From positions 11,263,321 to 11,327,320 of the forward strand of contig NC_057792.1 in NCBI RefSeq assembly GCF_014905175.1: a stretch of 64,000 bases of DNA, written 5' to 3'. Below are positions 1-12,164 of the stretch, piece after piece. Position numbers and translations under genes: made by a program. Below the pieces are notes generated by a model. The model was given only the letters and a program-made list of their open reading frames with translations. It was not told where the DNA came from and made no database searches. The DNA is from Aphidius gifuensis. Its lineage: Eukaryota > Arthropoda > Insecta > Hymenoptera > Braconidae. Within the stretch, counting starts at the first letter, position 1; the number at the start of each line of letters is the position of its first letter.

Positions 1-515
1 CCATTGAAAGTCTCGAATGGAAAGTTAGACCATGCCCATACGGCTCCAAATCGTTCAACATTCTGTGGAATATGTAATAGTAAATGCACATTATATCTCA
101 TATTTTTTTTACCATATAATATTTCAAAATTATGTACGAATTCTAGAAGAGCTGTTTTGGCGATTATGAGTTCTTCAGTTGAAATATAATCTTGTGAAAA
201 TATACTTATACTGTATACTAACAGAAACCAATGTTCAAAGTATTCAACTTTCATTATACTTTCAAAGCAAGGTAATGAATAGTACAACAAAAAGTATTTG
301 AACTCTGCGGCAGTCCATAATTTTATTTTATTAATAGGTCTTATATTTCTTCTAATTTCACAACACGGTTTGATTGAGTTCAATCGTTGAGCAATTTTAT
401 CAGAACTTTCTCTGTCTCCTAAGTACCATTCTTCACAGTGATAACGCGAGTGAAATGATAAAGTAAGTAAAAATTTGACTACGCCTTCTAGAACTGCGTG
501 CATGTAATCTGGTAA
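1..515 (-). CDS. CACTA/EnSpm-type transposon-associated protein fragment (DUF4218-like)
   Basis: An open minus-strand frame runs from about 515 to the window edge with no stop. It reads LPDYMHAVLEGVVKFLL near its start, later WTAAEFKYFLLYYSLPCFES, and further on KKNMRYNVHLLLHIPQNVE. The order DYMHxVLxGVV, then a basic stretch, then W.A.EF..FLLYYSLP, then YNVHLLLH matches my recall of the DUF4218-type region next to tnp2 transposases in CACTA/EnSpm elements, also found as multi-exon insect genes. The upstream edge may be a splice acceptor (TTATTACCAG) or simply decay. The C-terminal part lies outside the window. It may belong with the first exon at 2934-3065, which has the right strand. Whether it is a live transposon gene, a domesticated gene or a relic cannot be decided here. 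Confidence 0.7.
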
Positions 516-959
516 TAAACATTTTTTTTTTGTAAATTTTACATTTTTATTGGGTGAAATTTAACGATAAAAATGTTAAAAATTGATTTTTTTTTTTTAC
601 TTAAAATGAATTTGAAATATTTCTTTGAAAAATGCGAATATTACAAATAAATGCAGTGAAAAAAACAAATAAACATTAACGATTTTAGATATTTTTTTGG
701 TAAAATCTGCAGCTTTTAATTGTAATTCAGAAAAAAAAAAAAGACACAAAAATAAAATGCAAATTTTACATCTAAAAACTGTAAAGTATATTGAAAAAAT
801 AAGTTTATAGAAATTAACAAATTTGAGAGGTAGATTTTACATTTTTTTATTGTAAAAAATTGAGGTTGTCTAATTTCTCGGAGACCTAGTAGGAAACATG
901 TGTGCGCGAGAAAGTTCATTTTCAAATTCATCTTTTCTTTAACTATACTGATTTTCCTT
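516..959. other. AT-rich stretch without a gene
   Basis: Homopolymer-rich sequence with scattered short palindromes of the kind TGTAAATTTTACA, related to the array at 1915-2275. The frame at 716-931 on the minus strand is low complexity and not convincing as a gene. Confidence 0.6.
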
Positions 960-1434
960 GGATATTTTATTTATTTAATAAACAAAATACATATTATTTC
1001 ATTATTAATGAATAAAAATGTCCAAGGAAAAGCAGTAGCTAAGAAAAAGATGTAGCTAAGGAATTGAGGTTGCCAAAAATATGTTTCATGGAAATAATTC
1101 TTGTCATTATTACTTAGTTATCTTCTTACTACTGCTTTCCTTAGACATTGGTATTTTTAAAAAATAAATTTACATGTATTTTATTTATAAAATAAATAAA
1201 AAATGTCCAAGGAAAAGCAGTAGCTAAGGAAAAGATGTAGCTAAGGAATTAATGTGACTAAGGAATTATTTCCATGAAACATAATTCCTTAGCTACATCT
1301 TTTTCTTAGCTACTGCTTTTCCTTGGACATTTTTTATTTATTTTATAAATAAAATTTATGTAAATTTATTTTTAAAAAATACCAATGTCCAAGGAAAAGC
1401 AGTAGCTAAGGAAAAGGTGTGGCTCCGGAATTGA
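960..1434. repeat. Alternating inverted repeat array, family A
   Basis: A unit containing TCCAAGGAAAAGCAGTAGC, then TAAGGAAAAGATGTAGC, then TAAGGAATTAATGT occurs in both orientations in turn, near 1018, 1125 (reversed), 1202, 1270 (reversed) and 1386. The arms are separated by AT-rich spacers rich in ATTTATTTAATAAATAAAAT. Long hairpins are therefore possible. The same family returns at 38.1-38.4, 40.0, 44.8-45.4 and 47.3-47.9 kb. No coding capacity was seen. Confidence 0.85.
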
Positions 1435-1759
1435 TGTTGGTTAATCTATCTGAATACTGTTATTACCTATCCTCATTTATTCCTCAGCCATAATTTTCGA
1501 AATAAAATAAAAGAATTTTCGCAAATTGCCGAGGAAACAATAGACTTCAACACAATTTATTCTTACATGAGTTTTTTGCGAAACGATTTCAATTATTCCA
1601 ACAAATTGACTTAACACGACTTTTTAATATTTGTAATGTGCAAATTTTTATTTTTGTGTTAATTCTTCAATGTTACTAATTCATCAATAAAAAGTTTTAT
1701 TTTCGTCGTTATTGGAGGTCATTCTTAATATGGACAAAAATTTTCCATTTCAACATAAA

Positions 1760-1885
1760 CACGCGATAGCTTAGGGGATAAAGTGCTTGCTTTTAAAAGA
1801 TAGGGATAAATAGGTTTAGGTAGAGTCGTAGGTTCAAATCCCGGTCAGGACACGTATCAAACAAAAAAAAAAACAAAAAAAAACA
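1760..1885 (+). mobile_element. tRNA-derived SINE copy (SINE alpha)
   Basis: The sequence has a tRNA-like head: an A-box-like TAGCTTAGGGGATAA, an anticodon-arm-like CTTTTAAAAG, a long variable part with GGTTTAGGTAGAG, a B box GGTTCAAATCC and CGGTCAGGAC, followed by an A-rich tail with C interruptions. A second copy with the same layout lies reversed at 39458-39655. The extra internal segment and the A tail favour a SINE over a functional tRNA gene. Confidence 0.7.
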
Positions 1886-1914
1886 ATTACAGTCTCTTTA
1901 TTTACAAACAAAAA

Positions 1915-2275
1915 ATTTACAATTTGCATTTTTTTTTACTAAGCATGTCATTTAGCAAAAAAAAATGTTAATTTTACATTTTTTTTATGCAAACTGTATC
2001 TCTCCGATGAAAACAATTTTTAATTGTAATTTTTACATTTTTTTTTGCAGAATCCCTTATTTACTAAAAAAAAATGTAACTTTTACATTTTTTTTCAATA
2101 AGCCTGATGTTTAGTGAAAAAAAATGTAAATTTTACATTTTAATAATGTGAATTCCGGCTTTGATCTGATTACATATTTTTTTTGTAGTTTTTACACATT
2201 TTACGTTACGGATTCCCCAATCACAAAAAAAAAATGTAATTTTTACATTTTTTTTTGTTAAGTTTACAAATTATT
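1915..2275. repeat. Array of A/T palindromes around TGTAA(A/T)TTTTACA
   Basis: At least five copies of an A-run, then ATGTAATTTTTACAT, then a T-run are spaced roughly 50-100 bp apart (near 1965, 2030, 2070, 2120 and 2225). Each copy is itself an inverted repeat. Similar single copies occur at 520-560 and 760-850. Confidence 0.7.
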
Positions 2276-2342
2276 TTTCTCCGTGCATTTGAATAAGAGA
2301 GGATAGTTACTAAACAAATCCAGTAAAATAGCTCGTGAAATT

Positions 2343-2910
2343 AGGGATGTGCGATACTCGGCGATATATCGGATACTTTTACTCGAAACTTTTTGGTCCG
2401 ATATACCGAGTAACCGATATTTTTTACCAGATAACGGTCAAAAAATACCGGAGACTAGAGATTAGGAATTTCAGCAATTTTATGATATACAGTTATGTAT
2501 ATTGCCAAAAAACATACCAAAAAGTATTATTTTATAAACAATTATATGAATTAAAATGATGAAAATTGTTATTAACTCGAAAAATATATTTAATAATTTT
2601 ATCCAATATTAAATATTGTTTTGTATTTATTAAAAATACATATATATATTTATATTAATATATATTATTATTATTAATAAATATATTAATGAAAAAATTT
2701 TATTTAAAACAATTTAAATTTAAATAAAAGACAAGAACAGTATTAAATATTATTAATACTGATATATTCAAACAAAGTAATAAATAAAATAAAACACTCA
2801 TTAAACATTGGTCTTTTTTTTTTATTTTGAAATTACTCGATATTCGATATACCAAGTACTTTTTAACCCAATATATCAGATAACCGATATACCGGATACT
2901 TTTAAAAAGT
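2343..2910. mobile_element. Possible MITE with CGATAT-rich inverted ends
   Basis: The left end (2343-2450) and the reversed right end (2835-2910) share GGATACTTTT, CGATATACCGAG-like and AACCGATAT words, each partly palindromic. The AT-rich core has no credible coding sequence. No target duplication was found, so the boundaries are approximate. Confidence 0.35.
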
Positions 2911-2933
2911 ATAAAACAATATAGTGGACTCAC

Positions 2934-3065
2934 CTGGTCAGTAGAATCACTTAGCTGATTTTGACGTTGACGTTTGTGTCTGCGCAGAGTACTAGGTGGC
3001 AAACTGTCTTCGTCAAAGCCACATGTTTTATATTTTTTATACCGGCTTCTTGGTTGATTTTCCAT
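2934..3065 (-). CDS. First coding exon of an unidentified minus-strand gene
   Basis: The exon starts at ATG (3065) and runs 44 codons to a strong donor, CAG/GTGAGT, at 2934. It encodes a basic peptide beginning MENQPRSRYKKYKT and ending NQLSDSTDQ, with many K and R. It ends in phase 0. It lies head-to-head with the BEN gene at 5144, so the two may share a divergent promoter region. The short basic N-terminus followed by a distant transposon-like domain resembles hymenopteran proteins with an EnSpm-type domain, and the DUF4218-like frame at 1-515 is on the same strand. That link is inference; no middle exons were found. Confidence 0.5.
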
Positions 3066-3217
3066 ACTGATAGATCAATCAAATTTTTTAATAATAATTA
3101 ACGTTGAATTATGAATAATTGACGTTACTGCAACTCAAAGAACCTAGACGAAAAAAAAGACGTCGAAGTATTATTTTATCTCTCTTCATTGATGCTGCTC
3201 AACACACAACTCTTATT

Positions 3218-4409
3218 TCTCCCACCATCATCAACTCACTCACCATCTGCGCAGGCCCGTTGATATATTTTCCAGGATACTGTTGAATAGTTTTGATGTA
3301 CGAGTGACGACAAGTTATAACAATTAAACAGTTTTTAATGAACATTACAGTGATATTTCATTGTTATTTATTGAAATTATTTTTTTTATGTAAATTAATC
3401 TTTATATAAATTATTATTTGATATTGACATCGTATTAAAGTGTTTTTGAAGCTGATAAATAGAAAAAAAAAAATTAATACGTAAACTTTGAAAAAATATA
3501 TTTATATATTTGTGTTATTAATAAATTGTTAACCGGTAATAATAAAAAGTATTGACAATTCTTAAACAATTTAATTTACCAAGATCATAAATAAGGTATG
3601 TCCAATAAGACAGTTAGGTTTTTTATGAACCCCAAAAATGAAAAATAAAAAATTTTTAACTGTATTTTTTGTTTCTCATCTTTTTCTTTATATTTTTTTT
3701 TATTGTCACGTTGTTGAAATTTCAAGAGTATTTTTTTTTTTTTTTTTTTTTGTGGTCTTTGTTAAATAACTTATAATATTACAGTTAATATCATGTACAA
3801 ATGAATAATTGAATTTAATTTAAAAAAATATTATTAATCACAATGACAATTTTTTTTATTTCTTCTTTAATTTTACCGAATAAATTTAATCTCTAATTAT
3901 AAATAATTAAAGCTTAAAAAAATTTTTTTTTTCGTGAAAAAAAATAAAACATTGATACACAGTTTTTTATGGAATGTTTTTTCTCTCTGTTTGTTTTTCT
4001 TTTTTTAATTTTTTTCTTTCTCATATAGATTGTTATATTTAACATAAAAGACCTACGAATTGTTTTTCTCTTTTTTTTCCGAGTCAATTGGTGCTGCCAA
4101 TAGAACGTAAGCATTCACGAATATTTTTTCTCCCACCATCATCGACTCACTCACCCTCTGCACATAACCAACAGGCCCGTTGATTTATTTTCCAGGATAC
4201 TGTTGAATAGTTTTGATGTACGAGTGACGACAAGTTATAACAATTAAACAGTTTTTAATGAACATTACAGTGATATTTCATTGTTATTAATTGAAATTAT
4301 TTTTTTTATGTAAATTAATCTTTATATAAATTATTATTTGATATTGACATCGTATCAAAGTGTTTTTTAAGCTGGTAAATAGAAAAAAAAAATTGATACG
4401 TAAACTTTG

Positions 4410-4448
<39 letters not shown>

Positions 4449-4815
4449 GTTAATAATAAATTGGTGACCGGTAATAATAATAAGTATCAAAAATTTGATT
4501 TACCGAGATTATAAATAAGGTATGTTCAATAGGACAGTAAAGCTCTCTGCAAACCTAAAAATCAAAAAATTTCTTCTGTCTTTTTTTTTTTCTGTATATT
4601 TTTTTCTTTATTGTGACCATGTTAGAATCTTAACAATATTCTTTTTTAAATAATTAAAAATATTACAGTTCATATTTCATCATATTTATTTGAAGCGAAA
4701 AAAGTGCTTGAGAGAAACAAAAAATAAGAAATTTATACACGGCTTTTCTTAGTATTTATTCTCTCCCTCTCTCTCTATCTCTTTGTTTTTCTTTTTTAAT
4801 TTTTTTTTTTCAATG
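3218..4815. repeat. Direct tandem duplication of a gene 5' region (about 0.9 kb offset)
   Basis: The segment from about 3218 (TCTCCCACCATCATC) recurs from about 4129 with only scattered differences, through GGCCCGTTGAT, ACCGGTAATAATAA and TTTGTTTTTCTTTT. Each copy ends its best conserved part with ATAAATAAG/GTATGT, a good splice donor (exon ends 3595 and 4519). An acceptor at 5133 lies 10 bases before the BEN gene's start codon. The copies could thus supply alternative non-coding first exons. Confidence 0.75.
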
Positions 4816-5143
4816 CTAATCTTTCATTAATTCGAATTATACATGCCTTACTTGCTTTCTGCAGATATAAGGTTATGGGCTAGTTTTCGTTGAGATATCT
4901 CTTTCATTTCATAATTCTTATGATTTTATATAATATTATATTTCATATCAAATACACATTTATTAACAATTACAAACTTATCATATATTTATAAATACAT
5001 AAAAAAAATTTTATATACACCATGTTTTTAATCTTAAATTTTTTAATAGCAAAAAATATGTCTAGTTTCTTCATTATAATGTAATGAAGAATTAAAAAAT
5101 TTATATTATTTCGTACTTTTTATTTTATTTCAGGTACCTGAAA

Positions 5144-7038
5144 ATGACAAAAAACATCGAGAATCAGAGCTGTATTTTAATACAATTTACTGAAGAAAGC
5201 AATGAAGAATTTGTTGGGTTAGAAGAATGGATCCAAGACGAAAATTTAGAAGAATTTTTTTTTGATAATCTTGAAAAAGAACCAAAAATAATAAAAGTAA
5301 AATGGCCGGAAAGTTTTCAAAAATTAGAAATGAAAAGTTACTTAAATAATCCAGAAAAACATGAATGGTTGAAAAATAAAATAGGATCTTTACGGTCAAG
5401 AGGCACTTGGATAAATATGATTGAAAAACAGAAAACAAATAAAAAATATGGAACATATGAAAGTGAACGAAATAAAAGAAAAATTTATACAAAAAAAAAT
5501 TATGATAGTGAAGATGAAGAAAAAGAGAATGAAGAAGACAAAATCAAACGAAAAAAAAAAATTGAGAATCAACTGATAAATCCGACAGCAGTAGCAAAAA
5601 AAAAAAAAACTGATTTTTGCAAAGTAAACAATAATAAAGTTTGAATAATGAAGATGATTTATTATGTAAAATTATTGAAAAGGAAAATGCTGAAAAATTA
5701 TTATTAATCAATAAAAACAAAAACTTATTACTTGAATTGGAAAAAATAAAAAACAAGAATGACAATCAACTTGAAGTAATATCGGTATGTATGATTTAAA
5801 TAGAAAAAATTGCTCCTCATATAACATTGATAAAGATAGTTACAGAATAATTTGACTTGTAATAATAAATATTGATATATATATATATTTTTTTTTTCGG
5901 AATAAAAAAATATTTATGTTAAATTTCAAGTAATTACTTTTATAAATTATGATGTTGATTGTAATAATTTTTTTTAATTTATTTTTTATTTTGTAAAATA
6001 AGTAAACTGTTCAATATAAATATTCGTTTTTTTTTATAATATTTAAAATAATATGATATAAAATTTGAAAAAATTTAATAAATGATAATTTATTATTTTA
6101 GACTTTAGAAAATACTCCAGAAAATATTCAACAAACACAGTGGACTGATTCAACAACAATAAGTCATTTGAATTCATCAACACAATTTAAAAATTTGAAC
6201 TTTGGGTCAAAGAAATTTCTATCAAAACCAGTAAGTATATAATATTTATGAATAAATTTAATAAATAACGTCAAGAAACAATTATTTTTATATTATTATT
6301 TTTTTTTCATAATGATGAGTAATTCTAGATTTAGTTTATAATTTATGTTTGCTTTTGTAATATATTTCGTTATTTATTTTAAATACTTGTATGTTATTTC
6401 AAGTATATCTCTTAAAGAGTATGTATCATCAAATTTTTGTTTTCCAATGAACTAACAAATAGAATTAATAAATTTAAGATCCATAAGATCATGATGTTTT
6501 TTTTTTTTTTTTTTAAATTAGAATTATTTCATCAAATTATATTGGATTTTCCAGACTTCAAATGTTACTATGGTAAATGCTGAACATCCACAATCATCTT
6601 GTTCAACACCAATTACAAATATTGAGAATTTATCAACACAAACAACAACTTCAACTATTCAACCAGCATCAATTTTGTCAGAACCAGTAAGTTTTTATTA
6701 ATTTAAAAGTTAACGACAAAACATATACATATTTATTTTATCACCTTGTACGTAATATTAAATAGTTTTTTAACTTTGGACAATTATTTCTAGTTTTTTT
6801 TTGTGTTTTATTCCAGCTTTTAAATTTTAACATCGTTTTTTTTTTTTTCCTTTATAAACTTAATCAGAAAAAAATTATTGGAGTAAAACTTTTTTTTTAT
6901 ATTATTGTTCAATTTATTTTAGTTTAAATTATTATTAAGAAAAAAAAATATCCAATTCCATTTTACAATTTTCAAGTTATTTATTTATAAAATGTATTTA
7001 ATCATTTTTCCTGTAACATTTTTATGATGTTGATTGTA

Positions 7039-7070
<32 letters not shown>

Positions 7071-10000
7071 TTTTATTTTGTAAAATAAGTAAACTGTTCA
7101 ATATAAATATTCGTTTTTTTTTTAATATTTAAAATAATATGATATAAAATTTGAAAAAATTTAATAAATGATAATTTATTATTTTAGACTTTAGAAAATA
7201 CTCCAGAAAATATTCAACAAACACAGTGGACTGATTCAACAACAATAAGTCATTTGAATTCATCAACACAATTTAAAAATTTAAACTTTGGGTCAAAGAA
7301 ATTTCTATCAAAACCAGTAAGTATATAATATTTATGAATAAATTTATTAAATAACGTCAAGAAACAATTATTTTTATATTAATATATAGAGTAACTCTTA
7401 AAGGGTATGTATCATAAAATTTTCATTTTTCAATCATTTTTATACTTTTTTAGACTTCAAATGTTACTATGGTAAATGCTGAACATCCACAATCATCTTG
7501 TTCAACACCAATTACAAGTATTGAAAATTTATCAACACAAACAAAAAATTCAAGTATTCAACCAGCTTTGTTTTACCAAAACCAGTAAGTTTTTATTAAT
7601 CATTTATTAATTTAAAAGTTAAAAACAAAACACTTAAATTTTTATATTTTTACCTTGTTCATGATTATAAGTAGTTTCTTAACTTTAGTCATTTTATTTC
7701 ACTTTTTATTTGTGTTTTATTCCAGCTTTTTAATTTTTAATTTAAAAAATTACTAGACAATTTTTTTTTTCTGAATATATTATTGGTTATTTATTTCTGT
7801 TCGTAAAATCTACTTTATGGAATTAACAAACCTTTTTTTAGTATTTTTTAGTCAATTTATTTTCAAATGTAATTTATCATTTCTTCTGTAACATTTTTAT
7901 GATGTCGATTTTAATAATTTTTTTCTTCTTTCTATTTCATTTATCTTGTAGAATAAGTAAACTGTTCTATATCATTTATTGTATCATTTTAACAGTAGTT
8001 TAAACATTCAAAAATTTAATTACAATTATGTTAATCAATGATATCGATTTATTTTGTTTTTTTTCAAACTTCAATGAATACTATAGTGAATTCAAGTCCA
8101 TGAACATAATAAAATTATTTAAATTTTGTGCCAGTATAATTTTTAACAAAATCATTAAGTAAATGTTAATTATCAGTGAATTTAGAAAATAACATCAAGA
8201 AAATATTATTTGTATTATTATTTTTTTTCTGTAATAACGAGTAATTTTTTTAACTATAGTTATTTAATTTTTTTTATTTAATTCTTTGAGCTTTGAATAA
8301 TTTTTTTTCTATTTTTTATAAAAATTTATATTTAAAAAAAAAATTTTTTTAAAAGTTATTTTAAAAAAAATTTACCAATAGAAGGTGTTAGTTGTTTTGT
8401 ATTCCTTGTTAAATAATTCATTGTCATATAAAATACACTGTTGAATTTTTTTTATTTTTTAGTCAATTAAAAATCTATTTATGTTTTCTAAACATTATTA
8501 TTATGTTTATTTCATTTTGAACAATGTCTAAATTTTTTTAAGTCAAACTTTTCTAGCATGTTAATTGAGTAATTGAATATTTATAATGCTCTATTTAAAT
8601 TTTTTTTAGAATGTTTTAATTGTTATTATGATTTCTGTATCTTAGTGATCTATTAAAAATTTTATTGCAATTTTTAATTCTCATATAAAATTAAATTAAA
8701 TAGCATTCTCAGTTCGTACGATATATTATTTTCTCTTGACTCCAATTAGACATTGTGTTAATGAAGAAAAAATGACATTTTCTTGTATAGATAAATATTG
8801 TTATTTATTCAAGCTCATCAGTGTAATCAAATATTGTTCGCTCTCGATCATAATTTTCTAAAAAAATTTCGTTAAATTTCTATTGATATTAAAATTCAAA
8901 ATCTTTGTAAAACTTTGTTTTATTATTTTTTTTTTTTTCTAGATAAGAAACTCTTCATACCATAATAAGTCATTGTTTCCTGTCACTTATGGTCATTGTT
9001 TAAATAATAATTCGATGCTATTATCGCAAATTAATTCTGTGTCGACATTAAATGATGTTAACTATAATTATCAAGAATGGGATAATTTTTATCAGCCTAC
9101 TAATGTATGTATTATATGTTTAAAAGTCTATTCATTTATTTATTATTTTTCTGCTTATTAGTAATTATAAAATATTTATTTCTGTTTTCTTTTTCTTTTT
9201 TTTTTTATAACTTACCACATACAATAAAGAAAAAAAAATTTATTATTAATTTTTTAATTAATGTTTATCTTCATTACACAGTTAACCAATTGGAATCGTC
9301 CTAGCCAGATGACACGTGATAATATTTTTCGCCCTTACAATATGAACAACACAATTACTTCTGGTTTTTATGATGCTCTAAACAAAAGTTCTACAGAATC
9401 TGAACTTAAAACTAGCGATGAGGTAGTGTAGTTATAAAGTTTTTTCGATTTTTATAGAAAAAAAAATTCAATGACATTTTATTAAATAATGGTGAAGTGG
9501 AGGGAGTAGGAAAAGAATTTATTTTTTTTTTATTTTTTATATAGTTCTAAATGTAAATGTTCAGTTTTTTTTTTATATCGATAATTCAATCGAATTTGTT
9601 CTGTTCTTCTTGCAGATAACTGGATTATAAATAGCGTAGACTAAAAATTAGCTATAAAATTAACTAATAAATTTATTTTTCTCGAATTTCTTAATATTTA
9701 AAAGTTAAAAAACTTACATGTAATTAATGTTTTTCGTTTTTGACAGATTGATATTCATCAGTCAAAAAATTTTGATTCGGGTTCTCTACTCTTGATTGGT
9801 GAGCCTACACATCTATCATCTTCTTTATCTCTTCGTGCAAATGCCCTCCAAAACACCGAAAATAATCAGGTATTAATATATCAGACATATATATATATAT
9901 ACAGCATAAGTTATCAAAAGTAAAACTTGTACTACATTTTTTAATTTTATGATGATTTGAAAAATTATCATGTTAAAATTTCTTTATTATTTTTATTTTG

Positions 10001-10530
10001 TGTTTTAGATCGTTCAAAATGATTTAGATCAGGTACATACTGATTTACATGATGGACGAAATGATGCCAATAGTGTTATTAATAATGAGGTAGAAATAAT
10101 AATAATAATAATAATAATAGTAGTAATGTAATAACGTGTATATATATACTGTAAAACGTTAAATGTATTTTTATATAATAACGAATTAAAATTAGAATTT
10201 AGTATTTCTATTGGTTTTATTTTGTGTTTTAGATTGTTGAAAACGATTTACAAAACAGACAAAATATCGATCACGATAATGCTAATAATGAGGTAATAAT
10301 AATTATAATAATAATAATAATATTAATAATAATAATTATGTTATAACGTGTTCATATATACTATAAAACGTTAACTGTATTTTTATATAATAACGAATTA
10401 AAATTAGAATTTAGTATTTTTATTGGTTTTATTTTGTGTTTTAGATTGTTGAAAATGATTTACGAAACAGACAAAATATCGATCATAATGATGCTAATAA
10501 TGAGGTAATAATAATAATAATAATAATAAT

Positions 10531-10561
<31 letters not shown>

Positions 10562-11234
10562 TGTTTACTTATATTGAAATCTTCATAATTTTCAGAATGA
10601 ACGAGATGAAAATAGACCATTTTCTCATGAAGTAGATGGGATTCAAGTAGGAGATAACATCGATCGTTCAAATCCTCGGGTAATTTCTCAATAGTTTATA
10701 AATTTTAATTTGAAATTTAAAATATATTTTTTTAACGATATTATATTTTAAAAAAGATTTTGTTTATTTTTATTTTTTTAGGTTTGGACTCACTTACATG
10801 GAGCAGTATATATCAAACAAGCAAAACTTCGTCGTCTTTGTCTGGATGGGAAAGCTGAAAAAAGGAACTTAGCCAGATCAGTCAGTCGACAACTTATGAA
10901 CATGCTGGTACCAAGAGACGTACTAGCTGTCCATTCGTTGTCTGGCAAAAGTTCCCCAGCTTTTCCAGATAAACCCCCTTTACCGCGAATTGATTCACGG
11001 ATTACTGAAGCGATTTTTCGTAAGTTCTCATTTATTAATTATTTAACTGTTATTAATTAAATTTTATTATTAATGTAATACAATATATTGCAATTTTTTT
11101 TTGTTATTGCAGAGTATATCAAAAAAGAAATTATGCCCAATGCAGTAAGAGCAGACTGCAATGCTGGCATTACTGGCATCTGTGCTGATGCAGCTAAAAC
11201 TTGCAGACGACGTCGTAATAGAAATGCCAATTAA
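5144..11234 (+). CDS. BEN domain-containing protein, multi-exon
   Basis: Inferred coding exons: 5144-5784, 6102-6230, 6555-6686, 7188-7316, 7454-7584, 8943-9104, 9282-9422, 9747-9869, 10009-10089, 10233-10292, 10445-10504, 10596-10679, 10782-11019 and 11113-11234. Nearly all begin after AG and end before GT, most in phase 0. The last two exons carry the BEN-like domain: LARSVSRQLMNMLVPRDVLA, a short SLSGKSS turn, ITEAIFQYIKKEI and a terminal CRRRRNRN. BEN domains bind DNA or chromatin partners. The N-terminal exon holds an acidic segment, lysine-rich stretches and a leucine-rich coiled coil. A stop at about 5642 is followed by open sequence in another frame up to a good donor at 5784, so there is a one-base slip there (mutation or assembly error). 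Exon 7454-7584 is 131 bp, against 132 for its parent copy, and breaks the frame. It is either partly skipped in splicing or the gene is decaying. Middle exons are low-complexity N/Q/S/T. Confidence 0.75.
5948..8105 (+). repeat. Tandem intragenic duplication of two BEN-gene exons
   Basis: About 1.08 kb containing exons 6102-6230 and 6555-6686 with their flanking introns is repeated directly. Exons 7188-7316 and 7454-7584 are near copies. A third, degenerate start appears from about 7898 (ATGATGTCGATT), with a damaged exon remnant at about 8070-8100. The 129-bp exon is almost identical between copies one and two, which points to a recent event. Confidence 0.85.
10092..10560 (+). repeat. Tandem micro-exon duplication with ATA/AAT microsatellites
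   Basis: Two 60-bp exons (10233-10292 and 10445-10504) encode nearly the same 20 residues, starting IVENDL and ending ANNE, and sit 212 bp apart with matching intron sequence. Exon 10009-10089 (IVQNDL...NNE) is a more distant relative. Each is followed by an AAT/ATA-type microsatellite just after the donor. All are multiples of three, so copy number can change without a frameshift. Confidence 0.8.
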
Positions 11235-11439
11235 AATAATATTATATCGTAAGAAGAGTGCCTTTATTGATATATCATGATTTTTTTATAAAAGTTGAAA
11301 AAAAATTCAATATAATACATATAAATAACATTTATCAAATCTAAAAACATTGTTTGCTTTAAAATATTAATAATAATAATGATAATAATAATAATAATAT
11401 AATAATTTATTTACTTATTTACTTACTTATTTACTTACT

Positions 11440-12065
11440 TACATTAGATGCTTTACATGAATTTGTTCTATAAGATCTTGACACTAATCTTATTGGATTT
11501 CATATCAATAAGAATTTTTCTTACAGGAGTTTGTCTTACATGGTATATTTTTCTATTGGATTGTCTTATAAGGATAAGTCTTATAGACGCTTTTTGATAG
11601 GTCAACGATGTCTTATTGGAGAACAATGTCTTATTGGACCCGTCATCAAACAATTCTTATAGGATTTTATATCAATAAGAATTTTTCTTACAGGAGTTTG
11701 TCTTACATGGTATATTTTTCTATTGGATTGTCTTATAAGGATAAGTCTTATAGACGTCTTTTGATAAGTCAACGATGTCTTATTGGAGAATAATGTCTTA
11801 TTGGACCCATCATCAAACAATTCTTATAGGATTTCATAACAATAAGAATTTTTCTTACAGGAATTTGTCTTACATGGTATATTTTTCTATTGGATTGTCT
11901 TATAAGGATAAGTCTTATAGACGCTTTTTGATAGGTCAACGATGTCTTATTGGAGAATAATGTCTTATTGGACCCATCATCAAACAATTCTTATAGGATT
12001 TCATAACAATAAGAATTTTTCTTACAGGAATTTGTCTTACATGGTATATTCTTACAGGTTTATCC
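11440..12065. repeat. Satellite with a 167-bp monomer
   Basis: About three and a half direct copies of a 167-bp unit. Landmarks repeating at that spacing include GTCTTATTGGA, CATCAAACAATTCTTATAGG, ATAAGAATTTTTCTTACAGG and TTATAGACG. TCTTAT/ATAAGA words recur inside the unit in both orientations, giving local dyads. The open frames across it are periodic artefacts. The last copy breaks off at about 12060 into TCTTAT-rich flank. Confidence 0.85.
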
Positions 12066-12164
12066 TATAAGAATCAGTTTGTCAGTGGAGAAAAATTTTC
12101 TTATTGGAAAACGACCAAATTCTTATAAGCAAAGCGTATAAGACCTAGAAATAAGACAGCCTTA

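Noticed and set aside
716..931. 71-codon minus-strand frame
   Set aside because: Composed of A/T-run translations (F, K, N, Y, L) with no motif or splice context.
4287..4490. Minus-strand frame across TATATA repeat
   Set aside because: Low-complexity translation of a dinucleotide repeat inside the duplicated 5' region.
11468..11987. Series of similar 61-72 codon frames on both strands
   Set aside because: They repeat every 167 bp and simply reflect the satellite monomer.
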